Positions 1-8,937 of a DNA stretch of 64,000 bases are shown here, one piece after another. Under the pieces are notes generated by a model. The model had not been told where the DNA came from. It saw nothing but the letters and a program-made list of their open reading frames with translations, and did not search any database. The stretch is from Diphasiastrum complanatum. Its lineage: Eukaryota; Streptophyta; Lycopodiopsida; Lycopodiales; Lycopodiaceae. The stretch is taken from assembly GCA_029204225.1 (NCBI GenBank), contig CM055102.1, positions 42,187,229 to 42,251,228 on the forward strand, in the 5' to 3' direction. Made by a program: the position numbers and the translations under genes. Numbering within the stretch: position 1 is the first letter of the stretch; every line of letters begins with the position of its first letter.

Positions 1-38
<38 letters not shown>
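1..38. repeat. (CT)n microsatellite at LINE-1 5' junction
   Basis: Uninterrupted CT dinucleotides run from the window edge up to the first base of LINE-1. The same repeat in the same phase follows the LINE-1 3' end at 4749. True length is unknown because the window starts inside it. Confidence 0.95.
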
Positions 39-41
<3 letters not shown>

Positions 42-49
42 CGCCTCCT

Positions 50-958
50 ATGGCACCTAAGAAAAAGGAGGGTGTTCTTACACCCCCCTCCCTGTTGGAC
101 ACCCCCCCATCACCGGTAGTGATGGAGGAGCCGTCTTCGGTGACAGAAACTATCAACATGGCTGCCATTGACTACACTCCTTCCAAACCTACCGAAAGTC
201 TTTTTGCTTATGATCTTAGTTTTATCCGGCAAGAAATTCTTGGACTTAAGAAACAACTACACCTCTTTGAAGCTGAAAATAGCAAGTTAGCTAAGGATCT
301 TTTTGGTGTCACGGAACGTGTGGAGCAGCTTGAGCAAGAAAATATATATCTTAAGCAACGAATTGCAGAAAAAAGTGCCTTGGAGGAGACTTCCAACAAG
401 ATCAATAGCTTGGAGAAACAAGTCGAGGAGACGAAAACGTGGGCAGCACTCTTCAAACCGGATGATATGGGCAGCAAACTCTCATCACTCGCAAAACAGG
501 TTGAAGAAACGACATCGATCCTTAAGCAAGGTAATCACTCTCAGATTTCATCTTTTCCGAAGGAAAACGATTTGGAGACAGTTTTGGGTGAACAAGCCAG
601 AAGGGCCAAAAAAGCCTTTAACATTAGAGTAAGAGGCATTGCCAATGGTGGAAAACCGTTGGAAGAAGCTACGGATTTGCTCATTTCCAAGTTATCTCAT
701 GTGGCTGACGGTTTTGATACTGCTTGGCGCAGTAAATTTGATGACAATGTTTTGTTTATCAAGTTCCGCTCGCTTTCACAACGCAATGCTGCCCTTCGGC
801 TTAGGGCAAAGCTTAAAGGTACTTTCATTTATATGGATGATGACTTAACAAATACTCAATGGTTGGCAAGAAAAAAGATTATCCTTGAAGCGAAAGAGAA
901 AGGGCAAAGGGTTGTTTTTATTGACGGGAAACCGAGATTTTTCGACCTTCCACAATAG
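50..958 (+). CDS. LINE-1 ORF1: coiled-coil RNA-binding protein (ORF1p-like)
   Basis: 302 residues. The N-terminus has a basic MAPKKK start and a Pro/Ser-rich stretch. From about residue 58 to 165 there are heptad-like Leu/Glu/Lys runs typical of a coiled coil. From about residue 190 comes an RRM-like block opening with FNIRVRGI, then a C-terminal block with the acidic YMDDDL motif. This order (coiled coil, RRM, C-terminal domain) is that of L1 ORF1p, which trimerises, binds element RNA and acts as a chaperone in the ribonucleoprotein. The start is the first ATG after the CT repeat. The ORF ends at TAG 956-958, and the same frame continues open into ORF2. The homologous region is present in LINE-2 (5171-6060) and in the remnant at 14200-14640. 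Confidence 0.88.
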   Translation: MAPKKKEGVLTPPSLLDTPPSPVVMEEPSSVTETINMAAIDYTPSKPTESLFAYDLSFIRQEILGLKKQLHLFEAENSKLAKDLFGVTERVEQLEQENIYLKQRIAEKSALEETSNKINSLEKQVEETKTWAALFKPDDMGSKLSSLAKQVEETTSILKQGNHSQISSFPKENDLETVLGEQARRAKKAFNIRVRGIANGGKPLEEATDLLISKLSHVADGFDTAWRSKFDDNVLFIKFRSLSQRNAALRLRAKLKGTFIYMDDDLTNTQWLARKKIILEAKEKGQRVVFIDGKPRFFDLPQ

Positions 959-985
959 GAACTAGGGGCCCCCGGATATAGAAGC
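956..985 (+). promoter_or_regulatory. Possible leaky UAG between ORF1 and ORF2
   Basis: The ORF1 stop reads CAA-TAG-GAA-CTA, and the downstream codons stay open in ORF2's frame. The known tobamovirus-type leaky context is CAA-UAG-CAR-YYA, so this site differs at one position. A GGGGCCCC palindrome follows about eight bases later and could fold. The function is inferred; the sequence match is direct. Confidence 0.45.
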
Positions 986-1006
986 TACCCGAGATCCCCT
1001 ACCAAT

Positions 1007-4000
1007 TTGAGACTTGGCTTCTGGAATTGTAATGGTTTTTTATCTTCGTCATCAGCCGGAGACTTTGCTGATTTTATTAGAAAATGCGACATTTTGTTGT
1101 TGGCTGAAACTCATGAGTCCTTATATCATCCTCTTCCAAATATACAGGAGTACTCTTGGCATTCTGCTTTTCGTCCATTTGTTAGGGGAAAAACTTGTCG
1201 AGGATCTGGAGGAGTAGCTTGTTTATACAGAGACACCACAGTTCAGATGGTTAAACAAGATCCATACGCTCGCTATATTTGGTTACACATTATTGGCTCA
1301 CTATTGGGATTACCTCAGGACATCTATATAGCTGTATGCTATTTTGCTCCACAGACCTCAGTGTTTGCTGAGTTTGGCGGGGACCCTTTTCAGGCTCTCT
1401 CAGATGATATTGCTATCTTTTCTCAGCAGGGTTCCATTTTACTAGCAGGTGATTTCAACGCCCGCACAAGCTCTAGACAAACCGAATTTCATGCAGCTAC
1501 GGATCTTCTCAGGCTTTACCCTTTGGATATGGGGCTAGACCGGGTATCACAGGATGCAGACACTCCAGCTACATCTTTCGGGGAGCAGTTGATCACTCTA
1601 GCAGAGACACACGCTCTTGCCATTTTGAATGGCCTCACACAGTGGCCTTCCTCATCAGCATATACATGCTATCCTCATGGTGGAGGACATAGTGTGGTCG
1701 ACTACTTCATTGGATCACCTGCTTTGATCTCTCACATTTCTGATTTCTCCATCACACCCCCTACCATTTCCGATCACTCACTCTTACACATCTCACTTGG
1801 TCACATAACCTCTTCTTTGCAAATTTCTTGCTCTCTTCCCACTCATAAACGTATTCCTTTCACCCAATCTGGATTCACTAATTACACCACAATCTTATCC
1901 CAACTACTCGCTAACTTCCCGTTCATGGCACCAATTGACCAGCAAGCCACTTTTCTCTCTACATCCCTCTTAGCTGCTGCTTCCTCATCCTTCCCCACCA
2001 AAACGACATCATCTCACAGAAGTGTTCACAACAGATGGTATGATGCAGAATGCCGCTCTCTTCACAATCATGTGACATATGCCAGGTCACACTCCCCTGC
2101 CACACTCAAACAATGCCAGAAAGAATATCATAGAACCACCAGAACAAAGAAGATCAAGTACCTACAATCACTCTGCCAAAAAATGATCAACTCTTTAGAT
2201 TCACCCTCCTCCTCTTTTTTCTGGAAACATTTCACCAGACACTCTTCAACATTGGCCCCCATAACCATCGAATCCTGGATCGAGTATGCCACGGAGTTAT
2301 ATACCACGGACTCTCCTCCTACCTCACTCTCACCGAGACCTGACCACTGCTCACTTTTCACCCCTGACATGGTTGAAAACGCCATTAAACATGCCAAACT
2401 AAATAAAGCCACTGACTATGACTCCTTAAGTGTAGACTTCCTAAAGCCCGTAGCACATCTCATCTCCCCTTACATTGCTCATGTTTTTAACACAGCTGTT
2501 ACTTCTGGTTTTCCTACGGCTTGGTGTACTAATATCCTTCACCCCATCCTCAAGGCAGGTGATCCCATGAATGTAGGAAACTACCGCACCATTATGATTG
2601 GTCACACTCTAGCTAAGATATATGGCTCTATACTACAGACAGTCACTGGATCTTTTGCTGAAACTGAGGGTTTACACGCTATGGGTCAAGCTGGTTTCAG
2701 ACCGGGATATTCTACTTCAGACCAGATCTTCATTTTGAGATGCATTATTGAGGAGGCTCGACATCGGAAACAGAGAATTTACTGTTGCTTTGTGGATTTT
2801 CGCAAAGCTTTTGACTCTGTTCCACGACATCTTCTTTTCCAGAGACTGTCTTCACTTGGCTTTTCAGAGGATACTATTGCTGCGATCATTACTTTATATG
2901 AGCGAGTCTTGGCACGTTTCAGAGATGGTAGTGGCTGGTCCTCACAGATACATTCTACCATTGGGGTGAAGCAGGGTTGCCCCTTATCACCCACTCTTTT
3001 TGCACTATATATAGATGACCTCGAGCGGATTATTCGCGAGGAAGGTGGAGAGGGCTGTCCCCTAGCAGACATTATTATCCCCATTCTCTTGTACGCTGAT
3101 GATGTGGTTCTCCTCTCATCCTCTGCAGCTGGTTTACAGAGTCACCTTTCTGCTTTACATCACTTTTGCCAGCGTTGGGGATTGACGGTTAACCTTAAGA
3201 AGACTAAGATTATGGTGTTTAACACCAACAGACAGCATATGAGAGATGTGATTTTCTATTATGACGGGCTACCGATTGAGATCGTGACCTCCTACACCTA
3301 TTTGGGAGTTCTTTTCTCTGGTCCGCTACTCACTTTTCGACCAGCAGCCACCGCCAGGCTCCGCAAGGGGCATACCGCTCTTGTGCATATGGAGAGATTT
3401 TGCTCTACTTATTATGTGCAGGATCCTGCTACCAGATGCCTACTATTTTCTGCTACTGTCTCCCCAGTTGTGCTATATTCGGCTGAGACTTGGTGCCCTG
3501 ATTTATCACGCGATACATGGAGAGATCTTACTCGTATCCAGATTCTCATGCTCAGTAGGATAATTCAGGCTAAGCCCTCAGTACCACATGATATCATACT
3601 AGCCGAGTTTGCTTCTCCTCCATTAGTTGTTGGTGCTATGTTTCAGATCATCACCTTTCTTCACAGGGTATCAGATCTAGATACCTCCAGATACATTGTT
3701 GCTGCTCTCACTTCATCTTGTACCCTTGCAGATCAGGGAGCCAAGCACTCTTGGTATCGCAGTGTCTCAGCCCTTCTTCAGACTTGGGGTTTATCCGCAC
3801 TTGATCTTCCGAATGGAACCCATGCTTATATCAGACAGCAGATTTACCGGAGCTACATACGCACTATATGGTCACATCCTGATCCAGATAGGGTCAAGCT
3901 ACATTATTATGGCACACATCTTTTACGGCTGGACGTTTCGGGCTTGCCTATTCTTCCAGTTTATCTTACACAGACGCTATCTTTTGGTCTGAGATATCGT

Positions 4001-4510
4001 ATAGGACAGCTTCGAGTCTCTTCTCATCAGCTTGCTATCGAGACAGGTAGATACACAGACACTCCCAGATTGCAGCGGATATGTCAGCTTTGTTCTCTTC
4101 AGGAGGTGGAAGATGAGTTTCATTTCATCTTTCGCTGCCCAGTATACTATGAGATTAGAGGACGATACCATTGTTTATACCGAGATATTCCCCTCACGTT
4201 GAGCTCCTTCCTCGAGTATCCAGATGCTAGATGTGTGGGTCTTCTTTTGAGAGAGATGTATATTTTACGAGCTTCACTTCTACCTACGCTCTCAGATATG
4301 GATTCCAGTCAGGCTCACATTACTCAGTTCTTCCAGAAGCGAGACAGAGTGGATATTTCGGTTGCGGATTTTGACGTCCCCGTCCGAAGATCGAAGACAC
4401 AGAGAGTTTCGGCTCGATCCAGTGCTACTAGATCTTCATACGCCTCCCACCAGCCTACATCACGACCCACTACTACCATCACTCATTACTTTCAGCTTGC
4501 TCGTAGCTAG
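1007..4510 (+). CDS. LINE-1 ORF2: AP endonuclease / reverse transcriptase
   Basis: About 1167 codons counted from the conserved endonuclease start. The APE-type endonuclease shows WNCNG (about residue 7), AETHE (33-37), GDFNA (about 148), VDYF (about 240) and SDHS (about 254). The RT has FVDFRKAFDS (about 595), KQGCPLSPTLF (about 655) and the catalytic YADD (about 695). A C-terminal CX2CX9HX4C zinc knuckle lies near 1025-1043. Together these nick target DNA and prime reverse transcription from it. No ATG precedes the endonuclease motif: codon 1 given here is TTG, and the first ATG comes after several conserved residues. The frame is open back to 959, directly after the ORF1 TAG and in the same frame, so translation by readthrough or reinitiation is implied. 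Confidence 0.92.
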   Translation: MRLGFWNCNGFLSSSSAGDFADFIRKCDILLLAETHESLYHPLPNIQEYSWHSAFRPFVRGKTCRGSGGVACLYRDTTVQMVKQDPYARYIWLHIIGSLLGLPQDIYIAVCYFAPQTSVFAEFGGDPFQALSDDIAIFSQQGSILLAGDFNARTSSRQTEFHAATDLLRLYPLDMGLDRVSQDADTPATSFGEQLITLAETHALAILNGLTQWPSSSAYTCYPHGGGHSVVDYFIGSPALISHISDFSITPPTISDHSLLHISLGHITSSLQISCSLPTHKRIPFTQSGFTNYTTILSQLLANFPFMAPIDQQATFLSTSLLAAASSSFPTKTTSSHRSVHNRWYDAECRSLHNHVTYARSHSPATLKQCQKEYHRTTRTKKIKYLQSLCQKMINSLDSPSSSFFWKHFTRHSSTLAPITIESWIEYATELYTTDSPPTSLSPRPDHCSLFTPDMVENAIKHAKLNKATDYDSLSVDFLKPVAHLISPYIAHVFNTAVTSGFPTAWCTNILHPILKAGDPMNVGNYRTIMIGHTLAKIYGSILQTVTGSFAETEGLHAMGQAGFRPGYSTSDQIFILRCIIEEARHRKQRIYCCFVDFRKAFDSVPRHLLFQRLSSLGFSEDTIAAIITLYERVLARFRDGSGWSSQIHSTIGVKQGCPLSPTLFALYIDDLERIIREEGGEGCPLADIIIPILLYADDVVLLSSSAAGLQSHLSALHHFCQRWGLTVNLKKTKIMVFNTNRQHMRDVIFYYDGLPIEIVTSYTYLGVLFSGPLLTFRPAATARLRKGHTALVHMERFCSTYYVQDPATRCLLFSATVSPVVLYSAETWCPDLSRDTWRDLTRIQILMLSRIIQAKPSVPHDIILAEFASPPLVVGAMFQIITFLHRVSDLDTSRYIVAALTSSCTLADQGAKHSWYRSVSALLQTWGLSALDLPNGTHAYIRQQIYRSYIRTIWSHPDPDRVKLHYYGTHLLRLDVSGLPILPVYLTQTLSFGLRYRIGQLRVSSHQLAIETGRYTDTPRLQRICQLCSLQEVEDEFHFIFRCPVYYEIRGRYHCLYRDIPLTLSSFLEYPDARCVGLLLREMYILRASLLPTLSDMDSSQAHITQFFQKRDRVDISVADFDVPVRRSKTQRVSARSSATRSSYASHQPTSRPTTTITHYFQLARS

Positions 4511-4744
4511 TTTCCTCCGCGGAGCAGGTGGTTAAGCTCTTGCTTTGTACCCTCACCAGCTGGTGGTCAAGCTTGGATACTTTTTCTCTTAGAGACAGAG
4601 AGATCGATATTTTAGTTTTAGTTTTACTGTCTTTTCATTGGTAAATAAGTCCTTATGCGGACAATGCTTCTCACATTTTGTACTCTCTTTTGTCTTATGT
4701 GCCCCTGGGCACCAAAAGACGTTAATAATAATAATTCTAATTCT

Positions 4745-4748
<4 letters not shown>
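4511..4748 (+). other. LINE-1 3' UTR
   Basis: Non-coding tail of LINE-1 from the ORF2 stop to the CT repeat. It contains CTCACCAGCTGGTG-like inverted sequence near 4550, AT-rich sequence, the terminal GTGCCC/GGGCAC hairpin and a short TAA/TTC run in place of a long poly(A). Confidence 0.75.

Positions 4749-4776
<28 letters not shown>
4749..4776. repeat. (CT)n microsatellite between LINE-1 and LINE-2
   Basis: About 14 CT units in the same orientation as the repeat at position 1. It is both the 3' flank of LINE-1 and the 5' flank of LINE-2. Confidence 0.95.
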
Positions 4777-4779
<3 letters not shown>

Positions 4780-4800
4780 AGCGCCCATCCAGCATGCCAT

Positions 4801-5040
4801 CTGTCCACCCTCCTAGCGCACCTTTCTGGCCACCTGCCACCTACCACCTATCCGCCAGCTGCAAGCCACATGTCCGCGCCACATGTCCACCCTCCTAGCG
4901 CTCCTTTCTGGCCATCTCCTGCCTGCCACCTGTCCGCCAGCTGCCAACCAGTGCACTCCTTCCACCTATCCGCGTGCCACCTCCCGCCAACGAGCCACCT
5001 GTCCACCCTCCTAACCCCAGCGCGCCACCTATCCACCTGA
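4801..5040 (+). repeat. Tandem units in the LINE-2 leader
   Basis: The block TGTCCACCCTCCTA begins near 4802, 4884 and 5000. The first two copies continue with near-identical sequence (about 82-base period, TTTCTGGCCA then CCGCCAGCTGC). LINE leaders built of promoter monomers are known in other LINE families; a promoter role here is inferred. Confidence 0.6.
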
Positions 5041-5066
5041 CCGCCATCTGGGCGCCACCTACCGCC

Positions 5067-6725
5067 ATGCCTCCCAAGAAAATCAGGTCCCCCCTTGCCA
5101 CGCAGGCAGCTGCCTGCGTGGCAGACCAGCCTGCTGCCAAGCAGGCAACACGCAGGCAACGCCTGCCTACATGGCAGATCCTGCTATTGCCACGCAGGCA
5201 GTGCCTACCTGCGTGGCAAAAGCCCCCGTCCCTATCCCTGTCTCAACCTCCGCCTTCGATCCACCTCCTTCTGATCCTACCCCTTTTCGATCCGCTCCTA
5301 CTGCTGGGATACTTCAGTTTCCTAAACCACCTACCGCTCCCTCACAAGAACCTAAATCCATTCCTTGTACGCCATCAAAAGCCACCGAACTCTTCTCCTC
5401 TTTTCAAGATCAGTTCCGAACTGATTTTCAGGTCATGAAAACGGAACTTTTCCAGCTCAAGGAGACAGTTGCAATGCTCATCAACGAAAGAAATATTATG
5501 CAGGCTAGGATTTTACAATTGGAACAAGCAGGCAACAAGCAGATTCCATCCTCCGAAACCACCACCACTATGATTATTAAGGCATTGGAACAGAAGATTG
5601 AACAGTAGAAAGAGGAAACTCTTTCTTGGGTTTTGATATTGAAGAAAGGTACTAAACCTAGTCCTCCCATCACCTCGGTGATTTCAGCCACGATCCAGGA
5701 AGAGAAATCTCGGGAACAAAAGGCGCTTAACATCAAAGTCCGAGGGATTCCAGATACGCAGGATGCCGTACCCGAGGCCAAGCGCTTTTTGGACACCACA
5801 CTAGGACACCGGACAGATGGATTGGACACGACATGGAGGACCACCAGAGACACGGCCACTTTGATTATCCGTTTCACCTCATTGGCTACTAGGCCGGATG
5901 CTCCATGATGTAGAGCTAAGCTTCGCAGCACTACTATCTTTATGGACGACGATCTTACGTATATCCAGGTAAAGGAGAGACAAAAGGCCTTTCAGGAAGC
6001 CAAAGAGTCAGGCAGGAGAGTTATATATAGAGATGGATGCTCCCGCAGGGCCTTCGCATTAGGGATCTGGAACACCCCGGGGCCCCATCCACACCACCTT
6101 CGAATTGGAGTGTGGAATTGTGCTAGCATACATTCATCTTCTACTGCAGAGGACCTTGTTGATTTTATTACAGGCAAAGATATATTATTCTTCATGGAGA
6201 CACATGAGAGCCTGGAGCGAGGACTTCCTTCTTTTCCTGGATATAGATGGGACTTTGTATTCCGACGAGAGACTAGATCTATCAGTAGGCGAAGTTCAAG
6301 TGGGGTCGCATGCTTGTACAGAGAGTCTCTCCACTCGAGTATGGACTTCATCAAACATGACGAGCAGACCCGCTATATATGGACTCGCATCGTGGGTCAG
6401 GATATTGGCTTGGATAGAGATCTTTTTATTGCAGCATGTTACTTTCCACCACAGTCTTCGCCTTTTCCTGAGAGTATTAGATCTCCATATCAGGACCTCT
6501 CACCAGATATCATCAGATTCTCAGAGCGGGGGCATATTCCCTCAAAGGGGATTTTAATGTCCGGACATCCTCGAGACAGACAGAGTTCTTCGACACCACG
6601 GATCAGCTACGTGTTCGTGCCCTTGACAATGATATGCTTGGAGTTACCAGGACTTCCACGGACAGTTTGGGACCTACTACTCCATATGGTGACCACTTAC
6701 TGCAGTTTGGAGAGGCACATGTGTC
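5067..6725 (+). pseudogene. LINE-2 ORF1-ORF2 reading frame (broken)
   Basis: The likely start is ATG 5067 (MPPKKIRSP, matching MAPKKK of LINE-1). A frameshift before about 5171 moves the reading into the frame that then runs 5171-6545. In that frame lie the Pro-rich region, coiled coil (about 5400-5600), RRM-like block ALNIKVRGI (about 5730), MDDDLTYIQ (5942) and then, without a stop, the endonuclease motifs WNCASIH and METHE. ORF1 and ORF2 are thus one continuous frame. Interruptions are TAG 5606-5608, TGA 5906-5908 (both explainable as C-to-T from CAG and CGA) and a one-base slip near 6545 beside the GDFN motif. It is truncated near 6720. Confidence 0.8.
5096..5121. repeat. Perfect 26-base palindrome near LINE-2 ORF1 start
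   Basis: The left arm GCCACGCAGGCAG is followed directly by its exact complement. A second, looser hairpin (10-bp arms GCCACGCAGG/CCTGCGTGGC with a 9-base loop) lies at 5189-5217. Both fall at the beginning of the ORF1 coding region and could form strong RNA hairpins. Confidence 0.75.
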
Positions 6726-7134
6726 ATGCCCATGACTCTTTTGTGTACATGGTCATAATTAATGGTTGTAGGCCTAAACTCATGATGGTGGATTTATATG
6801 GGTCTATCAGTGAGTCATTGGGGAACTTGATGACGTGGCCTAGATAGGCTGCAGAGGTGTCCAGTGAGGTGTCACAGTGCACTAGTAGTGGTGCATGGGC
6901 CTTGGAGGGTATAAGTATACCTATTCGGCTCTCACTAGTGTATGCTTGATTGCATGACTGGTAGCCGTATGCTGCTAGTGTGATGCCTCATTCCTCTTTG
7001 TGATTGATCCATAGCTTGGGGGCTAGATCCGTTCGATCTAGGTTTGGTTGGATTGGTTTGTCAACCATCCGTTTCCCTTGTGTTGCTTGTGATTGGCATG
7101 CTTAGACTAGGATTCTTGGTTTAGGACTATATAT
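6726..7134 (+). other. Probable 5' LTR region upstream of a primer binding site
   Basis: No coding potential. It lies between the broken end of LINE-2 and a clear tRNA-iMet primer binding site at 7135, so it should contain a 5' LTR. I cannot fix the LTR start, and the bases just before the primer site do not end in the usual CA. Confidence 0.45.
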
Positions 7135-7146
7135 TGGTATCAGAGC
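7135..7146 (+). promoter_or_regulatory. Primer binding site (tRNA-iMet) of an LTR retrotransposon
   Basis: TGGTATCAGAGC is the exact 12-base complement of the plant initiator-Met tRNA 3' end, the commonest primer of plant LTR elements. Reverse transcription of minus-strand DNA would start here. Its 5' LTR should lie upstream and gag downstream on the plus strand. Confidence 0.8.
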
Positions 7147-8290
7147 CATTTCTAAGCAAGTTTTGCCATTGATTTGTGCTCAAGAAGAAATTTCGAATTG
7201 TGTGGGAATTTTTCCGTGGTGTGATACGGAATCTCGACATTTTTTGAGAAGATTGGTGGAGTAAGCAAAAAGTGGTGAAAATTAGAAAACCTCTTCCCCA
7301 GAATCACTTTTTTGAGGTGCAATCGGTTGTGTGGTATGTGCACTACCAGGAAAAGAGGCACAATAAGATTAACTTTTTGTGTAAGTGTTGGTGGCTTCTC
7401 ACAGGATTTGCAAGGCGGGTTGGAGGTTGTTTGCCAAGAAATTTTTGTTTCGTTTTTTTTGTTTCCATGGGCACTTCTTAGTAGTTATAGACTACAAAAT
7501 TAATAAGGCAATTAAGGTTGAATCTAATGGCTTCGAAAATTGTGTGAATTTGATTTGGATGCATCGACATGGTTTTTCGGCAGTGTTATTGCTTGGACAC
7601 CATTTGCAAAATTCATTGGTATAATTTTAATAAGCACGTTAACTATAAAAACTACGGTTTTTGAACACTGCTTTATTAGAAAACTTGTACCCGTAATGAT
7701 TCTTAACTAAACGTAATTTTTCGGTTAAGCAGAGCAAATGGATAGGAATGAAGTTTCTGTGGGGTGGGACAATTTTCCCGTTCCTTGCAAATTCTCCCGG
7801 CATCACCTAACAGTGATGGTCCCCCTAAATTTATAACAAGCCAACGTTGGGCAAGACTATTATGAAACTACATGAAAGCAATAAGTACCGAGATAACCAA
7901 ATGCAAAATCGTTTTAGTCAATTATAAGCCATTGATTCAAATACAGCTTGGGCTTAACCGGAAATTTTTTCCGGCGATGAAAACGGCCCGAAGTTATTGA
8001 TAATGTCTAGGTAAACCGTTAATCAAGCACAGCATCCCAGAGGAAAAGCGAATATTGTCAGTTTTGTTGTTTCTTGACGGCAAGGCCTCCTCGTGGGTAA
8101 AGAGTTATCAAGGAGAAACATCTATCATAGATTCCAGGAGGAATCTGTTATATGAAAGATGACAGACCTGTTTCAAGAATCAGAAACAATAGGATATTTA
8201 GATATTTCAGAAATCTTTTAAGGATTATAGTGGATATCTGGTTTGAAGATGTAAGAGAAGGAAATTAGAAGCCACACTTGTAGTAGAAGA
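7147..8290 (+). pseudogene. Leader and gag remnant of an LTR retrotransposon
   Basis: Mostly broken frames. Around 8065-8110 a plus-strand frame reads LFLDGKASSWVKSYQG, which resembles the W-containing core of retrotransposon gag. The upstream ~500 bases look like leader. There is no protease or pol before a minus-strand copia LTR begins near 8310, so the element is truncated. Which superfamily it belongs to is uncertain. Confidence 0.4.
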
Positions 8291-8309
8291 GTTGCTGATT
8301 ACAAGTCCG

Positions 8310-8468
8310 ATTGATTGGTTGCAGGGGCAAACGTCGAAAGCACTACGGTGTCGAGCACTTCGCTTCGCCTTCGACCTTCACTTCACCTTTGCCTTCGGCC
8401 TTCGCCTTCGACCTTTTTGGCTTCTAGGAATGCCAGGGAATGATTGCAAGAGTTCACCATTTCCAACA
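8310..8468 (-). repeat. 3' LTR fragment of copia element A
   Basis: On the minus strand it starts TGTTGGAAATGG at 8468 and matches the LTR starting at 11809, including the GAAGGCGAAG-rich tract (about 8340-8420 against 11690-11760). The polypurine tract AAGAGGGAG precedes it at 8477-8469. Similarity fades left of about 8310, so this LTR is probably truncated. Confidence 0.7.
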
Positions 8469-8682
8469 CTCCCTCTTGAACGTTGCAACCTTTCTGCATG
8501 TCCAATCCCATTGCTTTTCTTTGTTTTGTAATAGTGGTTTGTCGAGCGGCTTTGTCAGCAAATCTGCAATCATGTTTTCAGACTTTATGTATTGAACACT
8601 TAGTTCTCCTTTCGAGATCAAGTCTCGAATATGATGGTACTTCAGAGGGATGTGTTTGGTCTTCGAATAGAAGACTGGATCT

Positions 8683-8826
8683 TGTTAGAAATCCATAAAT
8701 CATAATATGGATGGACATACTAGGATTCGAACCCAGGACCTCCCTCATACCGGATGAGATTGTCTACCACTGAGCCATTCACCATGTTTGATAGTTCTCT
8801 CTAGAGTGTGGATTGATATTCCAACA
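8683..8826 (-). repeat. TRIM 3' LTR (minus-strand order)
   Basis: 144 bp, TGTTAG...CCAACA as read on the plus strand. It is identical to the other LTR in the outer 30 and 42 bases and differs at nine positions, all within the central 72-base tRNA-like segment. Confidence 0.88.
8713..8784 (-). pseudogene. tRNA-like segment in TRIM 3' LTR, stems degraded
   Basis: It retains the A box (TGGCTCAGTGGTAGA) and B box (GGGTTCGAATCC) of an internal pol III promoter. The acceptor arms (TGGTGAA and TATGTCC) no longer pair well and the D stem is broken (GCTC against GACA). Compare the intact-looking copy at 8968-9039. Confidence 0.75.
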
Positions 8827-8838
8827 CCCCCCCTCAAG
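8827..8838 (-). promoter_or_regulatory. TRIM polypurine tract
   Basis: On the minus strand the interior ends CTTGAGGGGGGG immediately before TGTTGG of the 3' LTR, the position and composition expected of the plus-strand primer. Confidence 0.8.
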
Positions 8839-8925
8839 CCACACTTGGTTGGGGTCCTGGTTGTCACCTGCCCCACAACTTGGGCCACCTAACCATGGCT
8901 TTGACACCATGAACTATCAGGTCTA

Positions 8926-8937
8926 ACTTTGATACCA
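8926..8937 (-). promoter_or_regulatory. TRIM primer binding site
   Basis: TGGTATCAAAGT on the minus strand directly abuts the 5' LTR. It matches the iMet site TGGTATCAGAGC at 10 of 12 positions, including the first eight. Confidence 0.8.

Larger units (their letters stand above)
39..4748 (+). mobile_element. L1-type LINE (LINE-1 of this window), apparently full length
   Basis: A non-LTR retrotransposon with a very short leader (about 11 bases), ORF1 (50-958), ORF2 (1007-4510) and a ~240-base 3' UTR ending in TAA/TTC-rich sequence directly followed by (CT)n. Both ORFs are free of internal stops or frameshifts, so this copy looks young. A small hairpin, GTGCCC-CT-GGGCAC, lies near the 3' end (about 4700-4713), just before GACGTTAATAA. 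That terminal block recurs on the minus strand at 27388, which fixes it as the family's 3' end. No simple target-site duplication can be seen because both flanks are CT repeat. Confidence 0.9.
4777..6725 (+). mobile_element. LINE-2: 3'-truncated L1-type LINE, decayed
   Basis: Starts immediately after (CT)n with a ~290-base GC-rich leader, then ORF1 and the endonuclease part of ORF2. Similarity to LINE-1 stops around 6720, just past a segment matching the FGEQLITLAETHA part of LINE-1 ORF2, and unrelated sequence follows. RT, zinc knuckle and 3' end are missing. It is a relative of LINE-1 rather than a recent duplicate: the proteins match clearly but the nucleotides and the leader differ. Confidence 0.85.

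Noticed and set aside
5428-5931. Minus-strand 167-codon ORF in LINE-2
   Set aside because: Antisense of the ORF1 coiled coil. The plus frame matches LINE-1 protein.
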